The notes: generated by a model not told the origin, from the letters alone. 64,000 nt of DNA from Desulfurivibrio alkaliphilus AHT 2 (GCF_000092205.1 NC_014216.1:2795742-2859741); one strand, 5' to 3'; positions 17,003 through 26,717 are shown, counted from the first letter of the stretch. Numbers and translations: made by a program.

Positions 17003-18250
17003 TCACGATTCCTTGGAGCGGTTAGACCCGGCGGCGTATGCCTGCAGGTCCAGTACGTAAACCTGTCGATCCTTGGCCGGGGTGCTGGGCCGGTTATGGT
17101 CGCCGGAATGCGCGGGGCCGGGATTTTTACCGTTGGCTCCCAGGGCCTCCCGGATTCGGCTCAACTCGCTGGAGACCTGCCCCAGGTTGCCAGCCAGTTG
17201 CTGGACAATGGGTATAAAGGGCATAAAAGCCTGCAGCGGGTCTTGTGGGTTGGTGGCCTGCCTCGGCTCCCCAGTTTCCCCTGGCTCCCCGGTTGCGCTA
17301 CTTTCACCCGCTGCCGACGGGGCAACCGGTGGCGGCACCGCCGGTGTTTCCTCTGCCGCCTCCATAACCGGTGCAACAACGGCTGGTTCCGGTGGCGGGA
17401 CGCTCTCTTGGCCCCTCTGTTCCTGCCGCTTGCCTGGAATATCGAGCGGCATGTTGAAATACTTGAAGCAATTGTTCCAGAAAACCGTCATATCTTCCGG
17501 CGCGGTTTTCTCGGCACTTTCGTTGGTCAGCCGCTGGGTCAGGGAGCGAATGCAGGAGGCGGCGCCGGATTGCGGGTAGAGCTTCATGAACGACTTTTGC
17601 TGCTGCAGAGCCCGGGGCACCACCTCATCCTGGAAGACCAGGCCAAGAGGTTCCAGCGGCACGCCAAGGTACTTATCCACCGCCATCCGGAACTTCTTGA
17701 AGACGCCTTTGGCGGAAGCCACATCGGGGCAACGATTTACCACAACCCTTACCCGGCCGCCATATTTATTTCTCGTTAACACCTTGAGCAGGGAATAGGC
17801 GTCGGTCATGGAAGTGGGTTCGCTGGTGATCACCAGCACCACCTCGGAGGCCGCCAGGCAGAAGGCCACCACGCTGCGGGAAATACCGGCGGAGGTGTCG
17901 AAGAGGAAAAAATCGTAGCGGCCCAGGGCGGCGAATGATTTGACCAGGGTGTCGAGATGCTCGGCCTCCAGGTTGGCCATCTCTTCCACACCGCTGCTGC
18001 CGGGGATGATGTTGACCCCCGAAGAGTCGTGGATGATGATATCCTGAATGGTTTTCTCGCCCCGGATCACGTCGCCGATATCATGCTCGGGGTTGATCCC
18101 CAGCATGATGTTGATGTTGGCCGTACCCAGGTCGGCATCAAAGAGGCAGGGCCGGTACCCCAGTTCGGCCAGGTGAATGGCCAGGTTGACCGTGAGGTTG
18201 GTCTTGCCGACGCCGCCCTTTCCGCTGGTGATGGCAATGGTTCTGTTCAT
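17003..18250 (-). CDS. MinD/ParA family ATPase, FlhG-like, with long Pro-rich tail
   Basis: A 415-residue protein. AITSGKGGVGKTNLTVNLA is the deviant Walker A of MinD/ParA proteins, LFDADLGTANINIMLG is switch I and FFLFDTSAGISRS is Walker B. Residues 1-270 match FlhG/MinD length; the rest is a proline/alanine/glutamate-rich linker plus a small C-terminal segment (FMPFIPIVQQLAGNLGQVSS). Start chosen at ATG 18250; the upstream TTG adds six residues. It lies between a GspE-like ATPase and HDOD gene. Probably controls the number or place of a surface machine. Confidence 0.85.
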   Translation of the reverse strand: MNRTIAITSGKGGVGKTNLTVNLAIHLAELGYRPCLFDADLGTANINIMLGINPEHDIGDVIRGEKTIQDIIIHDSSGVNIIPGSSGVEEMANLEAEHLDTLVKSFAALGRYDFFLFDTSAGISRSVVAFCLAASEVVLVITSEPTSMTDAYSLLKVLTRNKYGGRVRVVVNRCPDVASAKGVFKKFRMAVDKYLGVPLEPLGLVFQDEVVPRALQQQKSFMKLYPQSGAASCIRSLTQRLTNESAEKTAPEDMTVFWNNCFKYFNMPLDIPGKRQEQRGQESVPPPEPAVVAPVMEAAEETPAVPPPVAPSAAGESSATGEPGETGEPRQATNPQDPLQAFMPFIPIVQQLAGNLGQVSSELSRIREALGANGKNPGPAHSGDHNRPSTPAKDRQVYVLDLQAYAAGSNRSKES

Positions 18251-18318
18251 GCTGTTTCCATGGTGCAATGGTGAGATTTATGACGGGGGTTGGCGCCCCA
18301 CCGGGAAGGCTCCGGGCG

Positions 18319-21003
18319 TTAGCCAAGCGGCACGGCGGTGATCCGCACGTTGCCATCTTCGCTTTCGAAGTTGAACAGGATGCTGCGGCTGCCGGTGCTG
18401 AGGCGGAGCTCGTGAAAGTTGTCGTTAATAAAACGGCCGAACAATTCCCGGTCGATCTGCTCTTTGCTTTGGCTGATGGCGGCCAAAGACTGGTACTCTT
18501 CATACATCTGGTCGATCCGCACCCCTTCGGTGGCCGGGTCGGTGAGCATGAAACCGCGCCCCCGGCCGGTGCTGCTGGCGGGTGCAGGTTCGCCGGAGCC
18601 GGCGGCGGCATTAAGCCCCCGCTTGCGGAACATCTGGATCATCTCGTGGGGCACCACCCGCAGGATCTCTGAAATGGTGGTGTCGCCGAGCTTGAGCAGG
18701 CCGTCGTCGACCATGGTCTTCATCAGCCCCTTTTCCACCGCTTCCGCTTTCAGTTCATCGACACTGGCGCCTTTGCTGAAAGATTTGAAGTCGCTGGGCA
18801 CAAACAGTTCCGACAGCAGGGTGCGGCCGCTGAAGCCGGTGAAATCGCAGTCGTTGCAGCCTTCCCCCTTGAAGAAGGTTAAATGGGTTGGGTAGTCGTT
18901 AAACAGCGGGCTCCATTCCTCTTCGCTGGGCACGTAGTCCGCCAGGCAGGTGGGGCAGATGCGGCGCACCAGGCGCTGGGCCAGCACGCAACTGAGGCTG
19001 GCGGCGATCTGGGCCCGGTCGACCCCCAGGTCGTCCAGCCGGCCCAAGGTGCTGATGGCATCGTTGGTATGCAGGGTGCTCAACACCAGGTGCCCGGTCT
19101 GGGCGGCATCGAAGCCGATGTGGGTGGTTTCCTCGTCGCGCATCTCGCCCACCAGGATCACATCCGGGTCCAGGCGCAGGAAAGAGCGCATCAACTGGGC
19201 AAAGGAAAGTCCGATCTTGGGGTTGATCTGGGTTTGCATGATCCCCGGAAAGCTGTACTCGATGGGGTCCTCGGCGGTGATGATCTTCAGGGTGGGGTCG
19301 TAAATATACTGCAGGGCACCGTAAAGGGTGGATGACTTACCGCTGCCGGTGGGGCCGGTGACCAGTACCATGCCGGCGGCGCTTTTCAGGAAAATCTTGA
19401 AGGGGTCCAGCACGTGGGGTGAGTGGTTGAGCTTTTCCAGGCCCACGTTGGCCTTGCGCGAGTCAAGAATCCGGATGGTGATGTTCTCGCCGCTGATCGC
19501 CGGGCAGGTGGCCACCCGGAAGTCCAGGTTGTACTTCTGGCCCATGGTGCGGTCGAAGTAGTTGATGCGGAAAACACCGTCCTGGGGAATGCGGCGCTCG
19601 GAAATGTCCAGGCTGGACATGACCTTGATCCGGGAAACGATGGCCGCCGGTTTTTCATTGATCTTGTTTTGCAGCCAGCCGGCCTTGACCTCGCGCAGCA
19701 CGCCGTCGATGCGGAAGCGCAGTTTGGCGCCCTTGCGGTCCTGCTCGAAATGGATATCGCTGGCCTTGTGGGTAATGCCGTATTTGACGATGTAGTTGAC
19801 CAGCTCCTCGGTTTCCAGGTCGTAGGCGCCGTAGTCGTTCTGGGTGTCGGCAACCTCGTCGATGTCTTCGGAAAGCTCAAGCTGCATGGAGTCGGCCGGG
19901 CCTGCCTCGGGGGTACTCTCTTCGCTTTCGGTTTTGGCCTCCGGGGAGCGCTGGCCGCTTAGCTTTTTGCTGTAGAGAATTTCAAAAAGCTCGGCAAACT
20001 TGGTTTCGGTAATGAAGATGCAGGATATGTTGAGGTGGTCGTAAAGCTGATTGAGATCCCGCACAGTGCGGATTTTTTCGGCACTGAGGGTGGCCACGGT
20101 GAGTTCATTGCCCTGCATGGAGATGGGCAGGATCAGGTTTTTTTCGGCATACTTGGGGCTGATGATTCTGGTCAGCGCTTTTTTGTCGTTCTCGCTGTAA
20201 ATAAAGCCTTCCAGGGCTTTAAAAGGAATCCCGGCCTGCTTGGAGATGGCCTCCTGGAGCTGGGAGTTGGTAATCAGTTTGTTGTTGATCAGCAGGGTTC
20301 CCAGGGGAATGCCTTCCCGTTGCTGCTGGGCCAGGTTTTTCTGCAGTTTGTCCGGGTCCAGGTAGCCCAGTTTAATCAGGATTTCGCCCAGTTTGGTCTG
20401 CTTGTCGTATTTGTTGAGAATACGGTCCAGGTCAAGGGGGCTGATCAGCCCCAGGTCACAGCAGATCTCGCCGAGGCTGCGGGAGGCCTTCTGGGTTTTC
20501 AGGGCGGTGGCGATATCCTGCTGGCTGACCAGGTTGAGTTTAATCGCCAGATCGCCCAGCTTGTCCGAGCAGGCCTGTTCTTTGATCAGCTCGTACAGGG
20601 CTGCTTCGTCCAGGAAACCCTCATCGATCAGCGCCTGCCCCAAAGCCTTGCCGGGATCTTTTTTCTGCAGGCAGAACATCAGCTGTTCCTGGCTGACGTA
20701 CTTCTTCTCCACCGCCAGGGTGCCCAGGTGCTTGCGAAAACTGGGGTGTTCCTGCAGGCGGTGCAGGTCCTTTTCGCTGAGTTTGCCCTGCTTGACCAGA
20801 ATCTGCCCCAGGGGCAGACCGATCAACTGTTTTTCCTGCTGCTGGAGCTGTAGAACCCGGTCGATGTCCTGCTGGCCGACCATCTTTTCCCGAACCAGCA
20901 ATTCGCCAAGACGGAAATGGCCGTTTGGGTTGGGTGTCAGCTCGGAGTTTAAGGCCGGTTTGTTCATCGGTTGACCTGTAATGCTTTTCTCGCCGCTGGC
21001 CAT
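18319..21003 (-). CDS. PilB/GspE-type secretion ATPase with eight N-terminal MshEN-like repeats
   Basis: An 894-residue protein. Residues 20-260 contain eight tandem copies of a 28-35-residue unit opening LGELL, LGQIL, LGTLA, LGQAL, LGDLA, LGEIC, LGEIL and LGTLL, each followed by an LxxxxL helix; this is the GspE N-terminal/MshEN repeat, which in MshE binds cyclic di-GMP. The ATPase has VTGPTGSGKSSTLYG (Walker A), LRLDPDVILVGEMRDEET (Asp/Walker B) and the CX2C pairs of GspE. About 130 residues after the ATPase end in a MXAN_5187-like module (RIDQMYEEYQSLAA). Start at ATG 21003 after GAGG; ATG 20967 is an alternative. Powers pilus or type II-like assembly. Confidence 0.85.
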   Translation of the reverse strand: MASGEKSITGQPMNKPALNSELTPNPNGHFRLGELLVREKMVGQQDIDRVLQLQQQEKQLIGLPLGQILVKQGKLSEKDLHRLQEHPSFRKHLGTLAVEKKYVSQEQLMFCLQKKDPGKALGQALIDEGFLDEAALYELIKEQACSDKLGDLAIKLNLVSQQDIATALKTQKASRSLGEICCDLGLISPLDLDRILNKYDKQTKLGEILIKLGYLDPDKLQKNLAQQQREGIPLGTLLINNKLITNSQLQEAISKQAGIPFKALEGFIYSENDKKALTRIISPKYAEKNLILPISMQGNELTVATLSAEKIRTVRDLNQLYDHLNISCIFITETKFAELFEILYSKKLSGQRSPEAKTESEESTPEAGPADSMQLELSEDIDEVADTQNDYGAYDLETEELVNYIVKYGITHKASDIHFEQDRKGAKLRFRIDGVLREVKAGWLQNKINEKPAAIVSRIKVMSSLDISERRIPQDGVFRINYFDRTMGQKYNLDFRVATCPAISGENITIRILDSRKANVGLEKLNHSPHVLDPFKIFLKSAAGMVLVTGPTGSGKSSTLYGALQYIYDPTLKIITAEDPIEYSFPGIMQTQINPKIGLSFAQLMRSFLRLDPDVILVGEMRDEETTHIGFDAAQTGHLVLSTLHTNDAISTLGRLDDLGVDRAQIAASLSCVLAQRLVRRICPTCLADYVPSEEEWSPLFNDYPTHLTFFKGEGCNDCDFTGFSGRTLLSELFVPSDFKSFSKGASVDELKAEAVEKGLMKTMVDDGLLKLGDTTISEILRVVPHEMIQMFRKRGLNAAAGSGEPAPASSTGRGRGFMLTDPATEGVRIDQMYEEYQSLAAISQSKEQIDRELFGRFINDNFHELRLSTGSRSILFNFESEDGNVRITAVPLG

Positions 21004-21154
21004 GCACTGCGCCTCGCAAGAGCTTAAGTGAGAAGGAGGAAAATGTGCCGGGAATTGCAAGCTCCAGGTCCTGACGCATTATAACTTCCGTTTTCCTTAT
21101 AATTGAGCCCACCCTTGATTGTCAATAAAAGGCGAGTATTTAAGCAGGAGAGGC

Positions 21155-21712
21155 TCAGGGTTTGGTGATCCGCTCCAGGCTGATGGTAAGCTGCAGCCTT
21201 TCTCCGCCCTGGATTCGCAGCTGGCGCTGCACCGGCTGGTATCCTTCGGCGGTAACCTGTAAGCGGTACTCGCCGGGCAGCAGTGCCAGCTGGTAGGAGA
21301 GATCGGGGTGGCGCTGCAGGGGGTAGTCGTTGATGGTGGCCTGGGCCTGCACCGGCTCCACCAGCAGGTACACCCGGCCGGCGGGAAGGGGCGGGGGGGC
21401 TTCATACCAGGGGGTCTCTCGCTGGTAATAACCCGGGTGGGGCGGGTAATGGGGGTAGAAATAAGGAGGGTAGCCCGGGTAATGGTAATAGGGCGGCCGG
21501 CCGGGGTAGCCGGGGGGCGGGTGGTAGAGATAGGGCGGTGCATATGGGGTATCAAAAATCACCTCCCCCGGTGGTGCCCCCCAGCTGTGTTCCGGTTGCG
21601 GCGGTATTGCCGGCGGTCTTTTGCCTTGGGCCGCCGTCGTTGGTGGCGTCAGCAGCAAAAACAGGGTTACCATGGCGGCCGCGAAGGTTGCCGGCAAATA
21701 CTTGCGGTTCAT
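21155..21712 (-). CDS. secreted Pro/Tyr-rich PEGA-domain protein
   Basis: A 185-residue protein with a signal peptide (FAAAMVTLFLLLTPPTTAAQ), a middle section dominated by PPYYHYPGYPPYF-like aromatic/proline repeats, and a C-terminal PEGA-type beta domain (VYLLVEPVQAQATINDYPL then LLPGEYRLQVTAEGYQ). PEGA domains bind surface glycans or anchor to membranes. Third gene of a secreted-protein operon with a CsgG-like protein. Confidence 0.75.
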   Translation of the reverse strand: MNRKYLPATFAAAMVTLFLLLTPPTTAAQGKRPPAIPPQPEHSWGAPPGEVIFDTPYAPPYLYHPPPGYPGRPPYYHYPGYPPYFYPHYPPHPGYYQRETPWYEAPPPLPAGRVYLLVEPVQAQATINDYPLQRHPDLSYQLALLPGEYRLQVTAEGYQPVQRQLRIQGGERLQLTISLERITKP

Positions 21713-21798
21713 TATTTTTCCTCCCGGGCAGCGGTATGGGCCGGCGGCCTGTCAGCCCGCGGTAAAGCGGGCTGATCACGGTCCATGGGCGGGTGGTG

Positions 21799-22542
21799 TT
21801 AGCGGTGCTGATAAAACTCCGCCGGGGTTTGCTCGACCACAAAATCCACCGCCTCGGCAATGGCCCGGCGGATGGCCTGCTCCATGGGGGTGCGGGCAAA
21901 GGTGGAAAGGCCGCCGGAGCCCTGGGAGCCGAAGGCCGAGCCGCCCAGGTCGAAGCTGCGGGCCTTGCCTTCCACGTTGGTGGCCGACAGGATCCGGCCG
22001 GTGGCGGTATCGACGACACGCAGGTCCAGTGCCACGTGGGCTTGCTGAACGCCGGCCGTCAGCGACCCGAGTCGGTCGCCCAGCAGGCCGCTGCGGCCCC
22101 TGACCGTGCCCTTGGTGCCGGAGGTGCCGGGGTCGAAGCCGGTGACCGCGGCGATCACCATCAGTTGAGCGCCTTCCAGTTCACCGATGGGGGCGGTGGT
22201 GTCCTGCCGGAAACGGCCGCTGGCGCCCAGGTCCTGTTCGGCAATGACCGCCGAGAGCTTCTCCCGTTCCAGCACAATGAAACGGTTGGTGTTGAACAGC
22301 TCGGTGACCAGCATGTCCTGCATGCCGCGCCCGTATTCCCGGCGGTACTGGCCTCGCCCCACGGTCTTGTCTTCAAAATCGGCCACCGCGATGGCCGCCT
22401 TGGGACCATGGTAATCCTCGGCCCGGGCCGTGCCCATATCCGGGCCGCCGGACTGCGCTTGGGCAGTAGCCGCCGGGATAATGAAGGAGCAGGCCGCCAA
22501 CAGAAAAAACGCGTTGATTAACGTAGTCAGGTTTGCTTTCAT
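21799..22542 (-). CDS. CsgG/HfaB-like secreted protein
   Basis: A 247-residue exported protein. After an N-terminal signal sequence (MKANLTTLINAFFLLAACSF) comes KAAIAVADFEDKTVGRGQYR and GMQDMLVTELFNTNRFIVLERE, the standard CsgG opening, and later HVALDLRVVDTATGRILSATN. CsgG forms the outer-membrane curli channel, though many CsgG-like proteins act elsewhere. An LAAC lipobox is possible. AAGGAGG precedes the ATG at 22542; longer frames lack a ribosome site. Confidence 0.8.
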   Translation of the reverse strand: MKANLTTLINAFFLLAACSFIIPAATAQAQSGGPDMGTARAEDYHGPKAAIAVADFEDKTVGRGQYRREYGRGMQDMLVTELFNTNRFIVLEREKLSAVIAEQDLGASGRFRQDTTAPIGELEGAQLMVIAAVTGFDPGTSGTKGTVRGRSGLLGDRLGSLTAGVQQAHVALDLRVVDTATGRILSATNVEGKARSFDLGGSAFGSQGSGGLSTFARTPMEQAIRRAIAEAVDFVVEQTPAEFYQHR

Positions 22543-22574
22543 GGTTTTCCTCCTTCGCTGGTGGTTGGCAGTGG

Positions 22575-23513
22575 TTAGTCCCTTTCCCGCAAGCGAATCC
22601 GATCGGGCCAGGTGGCCGGGTCGGTGTGAATCATGATCCGGGTACGGTAGGCGTGTTGGTCGATTTCGGCCAGCAGGTTGACCCAGTCGTCCCAATCGAT
22701 GCCGGCGGCGGTGCCGGGGGTGCCGACGGGCATGCCCGGCGAACGGGTGCCGGTGGCCATCTGCCGGGCCAGGGCCTGGGCTTCCTCCATGCGGCCGGAC
22801 ATGGCCAGGGTCTGCATCTGTAAGGCCAGCGCTTCCATGTCGGCCTCGGCAAGCACCGGCGGCAGGTTTTCATCATGATAGCGGCGGATCATGGCCTGGG
22901 CCTGGTTCAGGGTGCGCCCCCGTTCATCCCGCTCCGCAGAAGGAAAAAAGAGGCTCCATTGCAGATGGTGAAAGCGCTCGCAGGCGGCGTTGAAATCCGG
23001 CCAGTCGCGGGCGGGGTCGTTGACCACCATGTTGAGCAGCGGCTCGAAAAAGTCAGACGGCGGCCTGCACCTGGGGTCGGCATCGGCCAGTTGCGGCGGC
23101 ATGGCCACCCCGGCGGGCGTGCCCTCTTCCGTTGGTTGGGGGCTGGAAATTTCCACCGCCACCAGCTCGGGATGAAGAGCGGCCTTTTCCAGCGGAATCA
23201 CCCGGTGCAGGACATAACGATAATGCACCAGGCGGCCGCCGCGGATCTCCGGCTGGTAACTCTGTTGCCCGGAGCGGAGTTTTTCCAGTGGCCCCAGTTG
23301 CTGTTCGTAAAAGGCTACCACGGCGGCAATGGGGTCATGGCTGTAAAAAACCCGCACATACGTTTGCTGCTGCCCTCCCACCGCATGTTCCGCCGCCACC
23401 GCGCCGGGATAAACCGGGGCCGCCAACTGCTGCGCCTTGGCCGTAAAGGGCCAGGCCAAAAGCATGATCAGCAGCATCCCTTTAAGCAAATTGCAACCTG
23501 TGGCCACCGGCAT
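22575..23513 (-). CDS. secreted protein of unknown function, operon with CsgG-like gene
   Basis: A 312-residue protein with a signal peptide (LLKGMLLIMLLAWPFTAKAQ) and no domain I can name. PVYPGAVAAEHAVGGQQQTYVRVFY with DPIAAVVAFYEQQLGP recalls small periplasmic proteins that sense or bind in stalked folds. A GCGGAGGTG ribosome site precedes the ATG. First gene of the three-gene operon with CsgG-like and PEGA proteins, so it is likely part of the same envelope structure. Confidence 0.65.
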   Translation of the reverse strand: MPVATGCNLLKGMLLIMLLAWPFTAKAQQLAAPVYPGAVAAEHAVGGQQQTYVRVFYSHDPIAAVVAFYEQQLGPLEKLRSGQQSYQPEIRGGRLVHYRYVLHRVIPLEKAALHPELVAVEISSPQPTEEGTPAGVAMPPQLADADPRCRPPSDFFEPLLNMVVNDPARDWPDFNAACERFHHLQWSLFFPSAERDERGRTLNQAQAMIRRYHDENLPPVLAEADMEALALQMQTLAMSGRMEEAQALARQMATGTRSPGMPVGTPGTAAGIDWDDWVNLLAEIDQHAYRTRIMIHTDPATWPDRIRLRERD

Positions 23514-23814
23514 TTTTCACCTCCGCGGTTAATCGACGGTTTTCAGGTTTTGTGCGGGCTGACAGCGCAGGCGCTGTTCATCCTTTCTATAGTCAGGTCT
23601 TTTATTTTTTTTAGCATTTCCCCGCTTGCAGGTAAACCAATATTGTCGGGTAAAGCTTGTTCCCGGCTTACTCCGGCTGTCCCCCGGTTTGCCGAAGTTG
23701 ACAAAAGTGGTCGGCAGCGGGTATTTTCGCGGCGTCCATCACAGTCAGCAGCCAAGCTGCGGCCCGGCTTTTTTTCAGCCTTAATAATTTTTAATCGTGT
23801 GGAGCAGTAAAATT

Positions 23815-25623
23815 ATGGCCCTGGTGTCTTTGCAACAGGTCAGTCTGGCCTTTGGCGGCCGGCCTTTGCTGGATGAGGTTAATCTCCAGCTGGAACCCGG
23901 CGAGCGGATTTGCCTGCTGGGCCGCAACGGCGAGGGCAAATCCACCCTGCTGCGCCTGCTCAACGGCGAAGTGGAGGCCGATGGCGGCGAGATCGTGCGG
24001 CAAAAGGGCCTGCGTTGCGCCTGCCTGGAGCAGGAGGTGCCGGCGGAGTTGCGGGGCACAGTGTACCAGGTGGCCGCCGGCGGGCCGGGGCCGGTGGATT
24101 CTCTGCACCTGGAGAAGGTGTTGAGCCGCTTGGATTTGCCCGCCGAGCAGGAGTTTGGCTCCCTCTCCGGCGGGCTCAAGCGCCGGGTGCTGCTGGCCCG
24201 GGCCCTGGCCGGCGACCCGGAACTGCTGCTGCTGGATGAACCCACCAACCATCTCGATATTGCCGCCATCACCAGGATGGAAGAGATTTTACTGAACTTC
24301 CCCGGCGCCCTGCTCTTTGTTACCCACGATCGGCAGCTGGTCCGCCGCCTGGCTACCCGGATCATCGAGCTGGATCGGGGCCGGCTTACCAGTTGGCCGG
24401 GAGATTACGACAATTACTTGCGCCGCCGGGATGAACGGCTGGCCGCCGAGCAAAGCGGCCAGGCCAAGTTCGATCGCAAGCTGGCCGAGGAGGAGGCCTG
24501 GATTCGTCAAGGCATCAAAGCCAGGCGCACGCGCAACCAGGGCCGGGTGGAGGCTTTGCGCAAGATGCGCCGGGATCGGGCGGCCCGGCGGGAGCAAAGC
24601 GGGCGGGTGAAGATGCAGATCCAGGACGGCACCCGCTCCGGTCGCCTGGTGGCCGAGGCCAAGGAGCTCTCTTTCACTTACGGTGCCGAGCCGGTGATCA
24701 GCGGGCTTACCACCACCATCATGCGGGGCGACAAGGTGGGCATCATCGGCCCCAACGGGGTGGGCAAGTCCACCCTGCTGCGGCTGCTGCTGGGGCAACT
24801 GGCGCCCACCGCCGGCCACCTGCGGCTGGGGGTTAACCTGGAGATTTGCTATTTCGACCAGCAGCGCGAGCAGCTCGACCCGGCCCGCACGGTGGCGGAC
24901 AACCTGGCCGAAGGCCGGGACACGGTGCTCATCAACGGTCAGTCCCGCCATGTGCTGGGCTACCTGAAGGACTTTTTGTTTACCCCCGAACGGGCCCGCT
25001 CGCCGGTGGCGATTCTTTCCGGCGGCGAGAAGAACCGGCTGCTACTGGCCCGCCTTTTCACCCGCCCCTGCAACGTGCTGGTGATGGACGAGCCCACCAA
25101 CGACCTGGATGTGGAAACCCTGGAGTTGCTGGAAGAGCTGCTGCTGGACTTCAAGGGAACCCTGCTGCTGGTAAGCCACGACCGGGCATTTCTCGACAAC
25201 GTGGTCACCAGCACCCTGGTTTTTGAAGGGCAGGGGCGGGTGGTGGAGTACGCCGGCGGCTATCAGGACTGGCTGCGCCAGCGGGCTGCGGCTGAGGCCG
25301 CCGGCAAGAACACCGAGCCGGCGGCCTCCACCAGGGCGGGTGAGCGCGGGAATGCCGCCCCGGCGGCGACAGGGGAAAAAGAGCGGCAGCCGGCCGGGCT
25401 GAGTTTCACCGAGAAACACGAACTGGCCGAGCTGCCCGCCAAGCTGGAAGCCCTGGAGGCCGAGCAGGAGGAACTGAGCGCGGCCCTGGCGGAGCCCGAT
25501 TTCTACCGCCGCCCGGCCGAGGAGATCACCGACCACCAGCAGCGTTTGCAAGCTCTCCAGGAGAAGCTGGAGGCCGCCTACCAGCGCTGGGAAGAACTGG
25601 AAGAAAAAGCCCAGGCAGACTGA
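23815..25623 (+). CDS. ABC-F ATPase (Uup-like)
   Basis: A 602-residue soluble protein with two ABC cassettes: GRNGEGKSTLLRLL and LSGGLKRRVLLARAL in the first, GPNGVGKSTLLRLLLG and LSGGEKNRLLLARL in the second, each followed by DEPTNHLD or DEPTNDLD. The inter-domain linker is basic and helical, and the C-terminus is a coiled coil (PAKLEALEAEQEELSAALAE), as in Uup. ABC-F proteins act on the ribosome or on branched DNA. ATG 23815 is preferred to the GTG six codons upstream. Followed closely by a transporter gene. Confidence 0.9.
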   Translation: MALVSLQQVSLAFGGRPLLDEVNLQLEPGERICLLGRNGEGKSTLLRLLNGEVEADGGEIVRQKGLRCACLEQEVPAELRGTVYQVAAGGPGPVDSLHLEKVLSRLDLPAEQEFGSLSGGLKRRVLLARALAGDPELLLLDEPTNHLDIAAITRMEEILLNFPGALLFVTHDRQLVRRLATRIIELDRGRLTSWPGDYDNYLRRRDERLAAEQSGQAKFDRKLAEEEAWIRQGIKARRTRNQGRVEALRKMRRDRAARREQSGRVKMQIQDGTRSGRLVAEAKELSFTYGAEPVISGLTTTIMRGDKVGIIGPNGVGKSTLLRLLLGQLAPTAGHLRLGVNLEICYFDQQREQLDPARTVADNLAEGRDTVLINGQSRHVLGYLKDFLFTPERARSPVAILSGGEKNRLLLARLFTRPCNVLVMDEPTNDLDVETLELLEELLLDFKGTLLLVSHDRAFLDNVVTSTLVFEGQGRVVEYAGGYQDWLRQRAAAEAAGKNTEPAASTRAGERGNAAPAATGEKERQPAGLSFTEKHELAELPAKLEALEAEQEELSAALAEPDFYRRPAEEITDHQQRLQALQEKLEAAYQRWEELEEKAQAD

Positions 25624-25646
25624 GCGTTGCCAGGCAAGAGGCCATC

Positions 25647-26558
25647 GTGGAAAACTTTATCCTGACCATCTCCTTTCTGCTTATCGGCCTGCTGCTGCAG
25701 CGGTTGCCGCAACTGCCCCAAGACGCCGCCCAGACCCTGAATCTGTTTGTCATCTACGTATCGCTGCCGGCGCTGGTGCTGCTCAAGGTACCCCAACTGG
25801 AATTTTCCCGCGAGCTGCTGGTGCCGGCCCTGATGCCCTGGGGGATGCTGGCGGTCTCCGCCCTGGCGGTGCTGCTGCTGGCCCGGGCTCTGGCCTGGAG
25901 CCGGGAGATCACCGGCACCCTGCTGCTGCTGGTGCCCCTGGGCAACACCTCGTTTCTGGGCATTCCCATGGTCAACGCCTTCTTCGGTGAAGAAGGGATT
26001 CCTTATGCCCTCATCTACGACCAGTTCGGCTCTTTCCTGGCCCTGGCCACCTACGGTTCTTTGGTGGTGGCCATCTACGGCAGCCAGGGGGAAAAACCTT
26101 CCTGGCGGACGGTGGCCAGAAAGATTGCCACCTTTCCCCCTTTTCTGGCCCTGATTCTGGCCCTGGCGCTGGCCCTGGGGCCGGACCCGGCCGCCATCCC
26201 GGCCCCCGTGACCGCGCTTTTGGCCAGCCTGGCCGCCACCCTGGTGCCGGTGGTGATGATCGCCGTGGGCCTGCAACTGAGCCTGCGCCTTAATCGCGAG
26301 GTGCTGGCACCCATGGGGCTGGGGCTGGCCATCAAGCTTTGCCTGGCGCCGCTGCTGGCCCTGCTGGCGGTCCAGGCCCTGGGGCTTGAAGGCCTGGCCG
26401 CCCGGGTGGCGGTCTTTGAGGCCGGCATGCCGCCCATGGTCTCCGCCGGCGCCCTGGCGGTGGTGGCCGGCCTGTCTCCGAAACTCACCGCCGCCATGGT
26501 GGGGCTGGGTATCCTGCTGTCCTTTGTCACCCTGCCCCTGCTGTTCCAACTGCTGTAA
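25647..26558 (+). CDS. AEC-family (auxin efflux carrier-like) transporter
   Basis: A 303-residue membrane protein with about ten hydrophobic segments, LPQDAAQTLNLFVIYVSLPALVL near the start and GNTSFLGIPMVNAFFGEEG, the signature of bacterial AEC permeases, then a repeated half with VVMIAVGLQLSLRLNRE. Substrate unknown; related permeases move malonate, malate or other organic anions. GTG start after AGAGG. The stop codon lies within the left arm of palindromic repeat copy 2. Confidence 0.85.
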   Translation: MENFILTISFLLIGLLLQRLPQLPQDAAQTLNLFVIYVSLPALVLLKVPQLEFSRELLVPALMPWGMLAVSALAVLLLARALAWSREITGTLLLLVPLGNTSFLGIPMVNAFFGEEGIPYALIYDQFGSFLALATYGSLVVAIYGSQGEKPSWRTVARKIATFPPFLALILALALALGPDPAAIPAPVTALLASLAATLVPVVMIAVGLQLSLRLNREVLAPMGLGLAIKLCLAPLLALLAVQALGLEGLAARVAVFEAGMPPMVSAGALAVVAGLSPKLTAAMVGLGILLSFVTLPLLFQLL

Positions 26559-26662
26559 CCGAACAGCCGCACCGCATCTTCGGGCGATCAGCCAGGCTTA
26601 CGTACAGGGGGTACGCTGCGCCTGGCTGCTTGCCCGAACCTGCGGCACGGCTGTTCGGTTAC
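26555..26662. repeat. palindromic element family A, copy 2
   Basis: A 108-base hairpin between convergent genes. Outer arms start GTAACCGAACAGCCG and end CGGCTGTTCGGTTAC; inner pairs are TTCGGGC/GCCCGAA, CAGCCAGGC/GCCTGGCTG (perfect) and CGTAC/GTACG. Relative to copy 1 both sides of the stem change together, which supports a selected structure. It includes the AEC gene stop codon and can act as a bidirectional terminator. Confidence 0.85.
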
Positions 26663-26717
26663 GGCCCGTTACACCAGCAAGTTAACCACTACGCTTACCA
26701 ACTGCTTGCGTAAAAGT

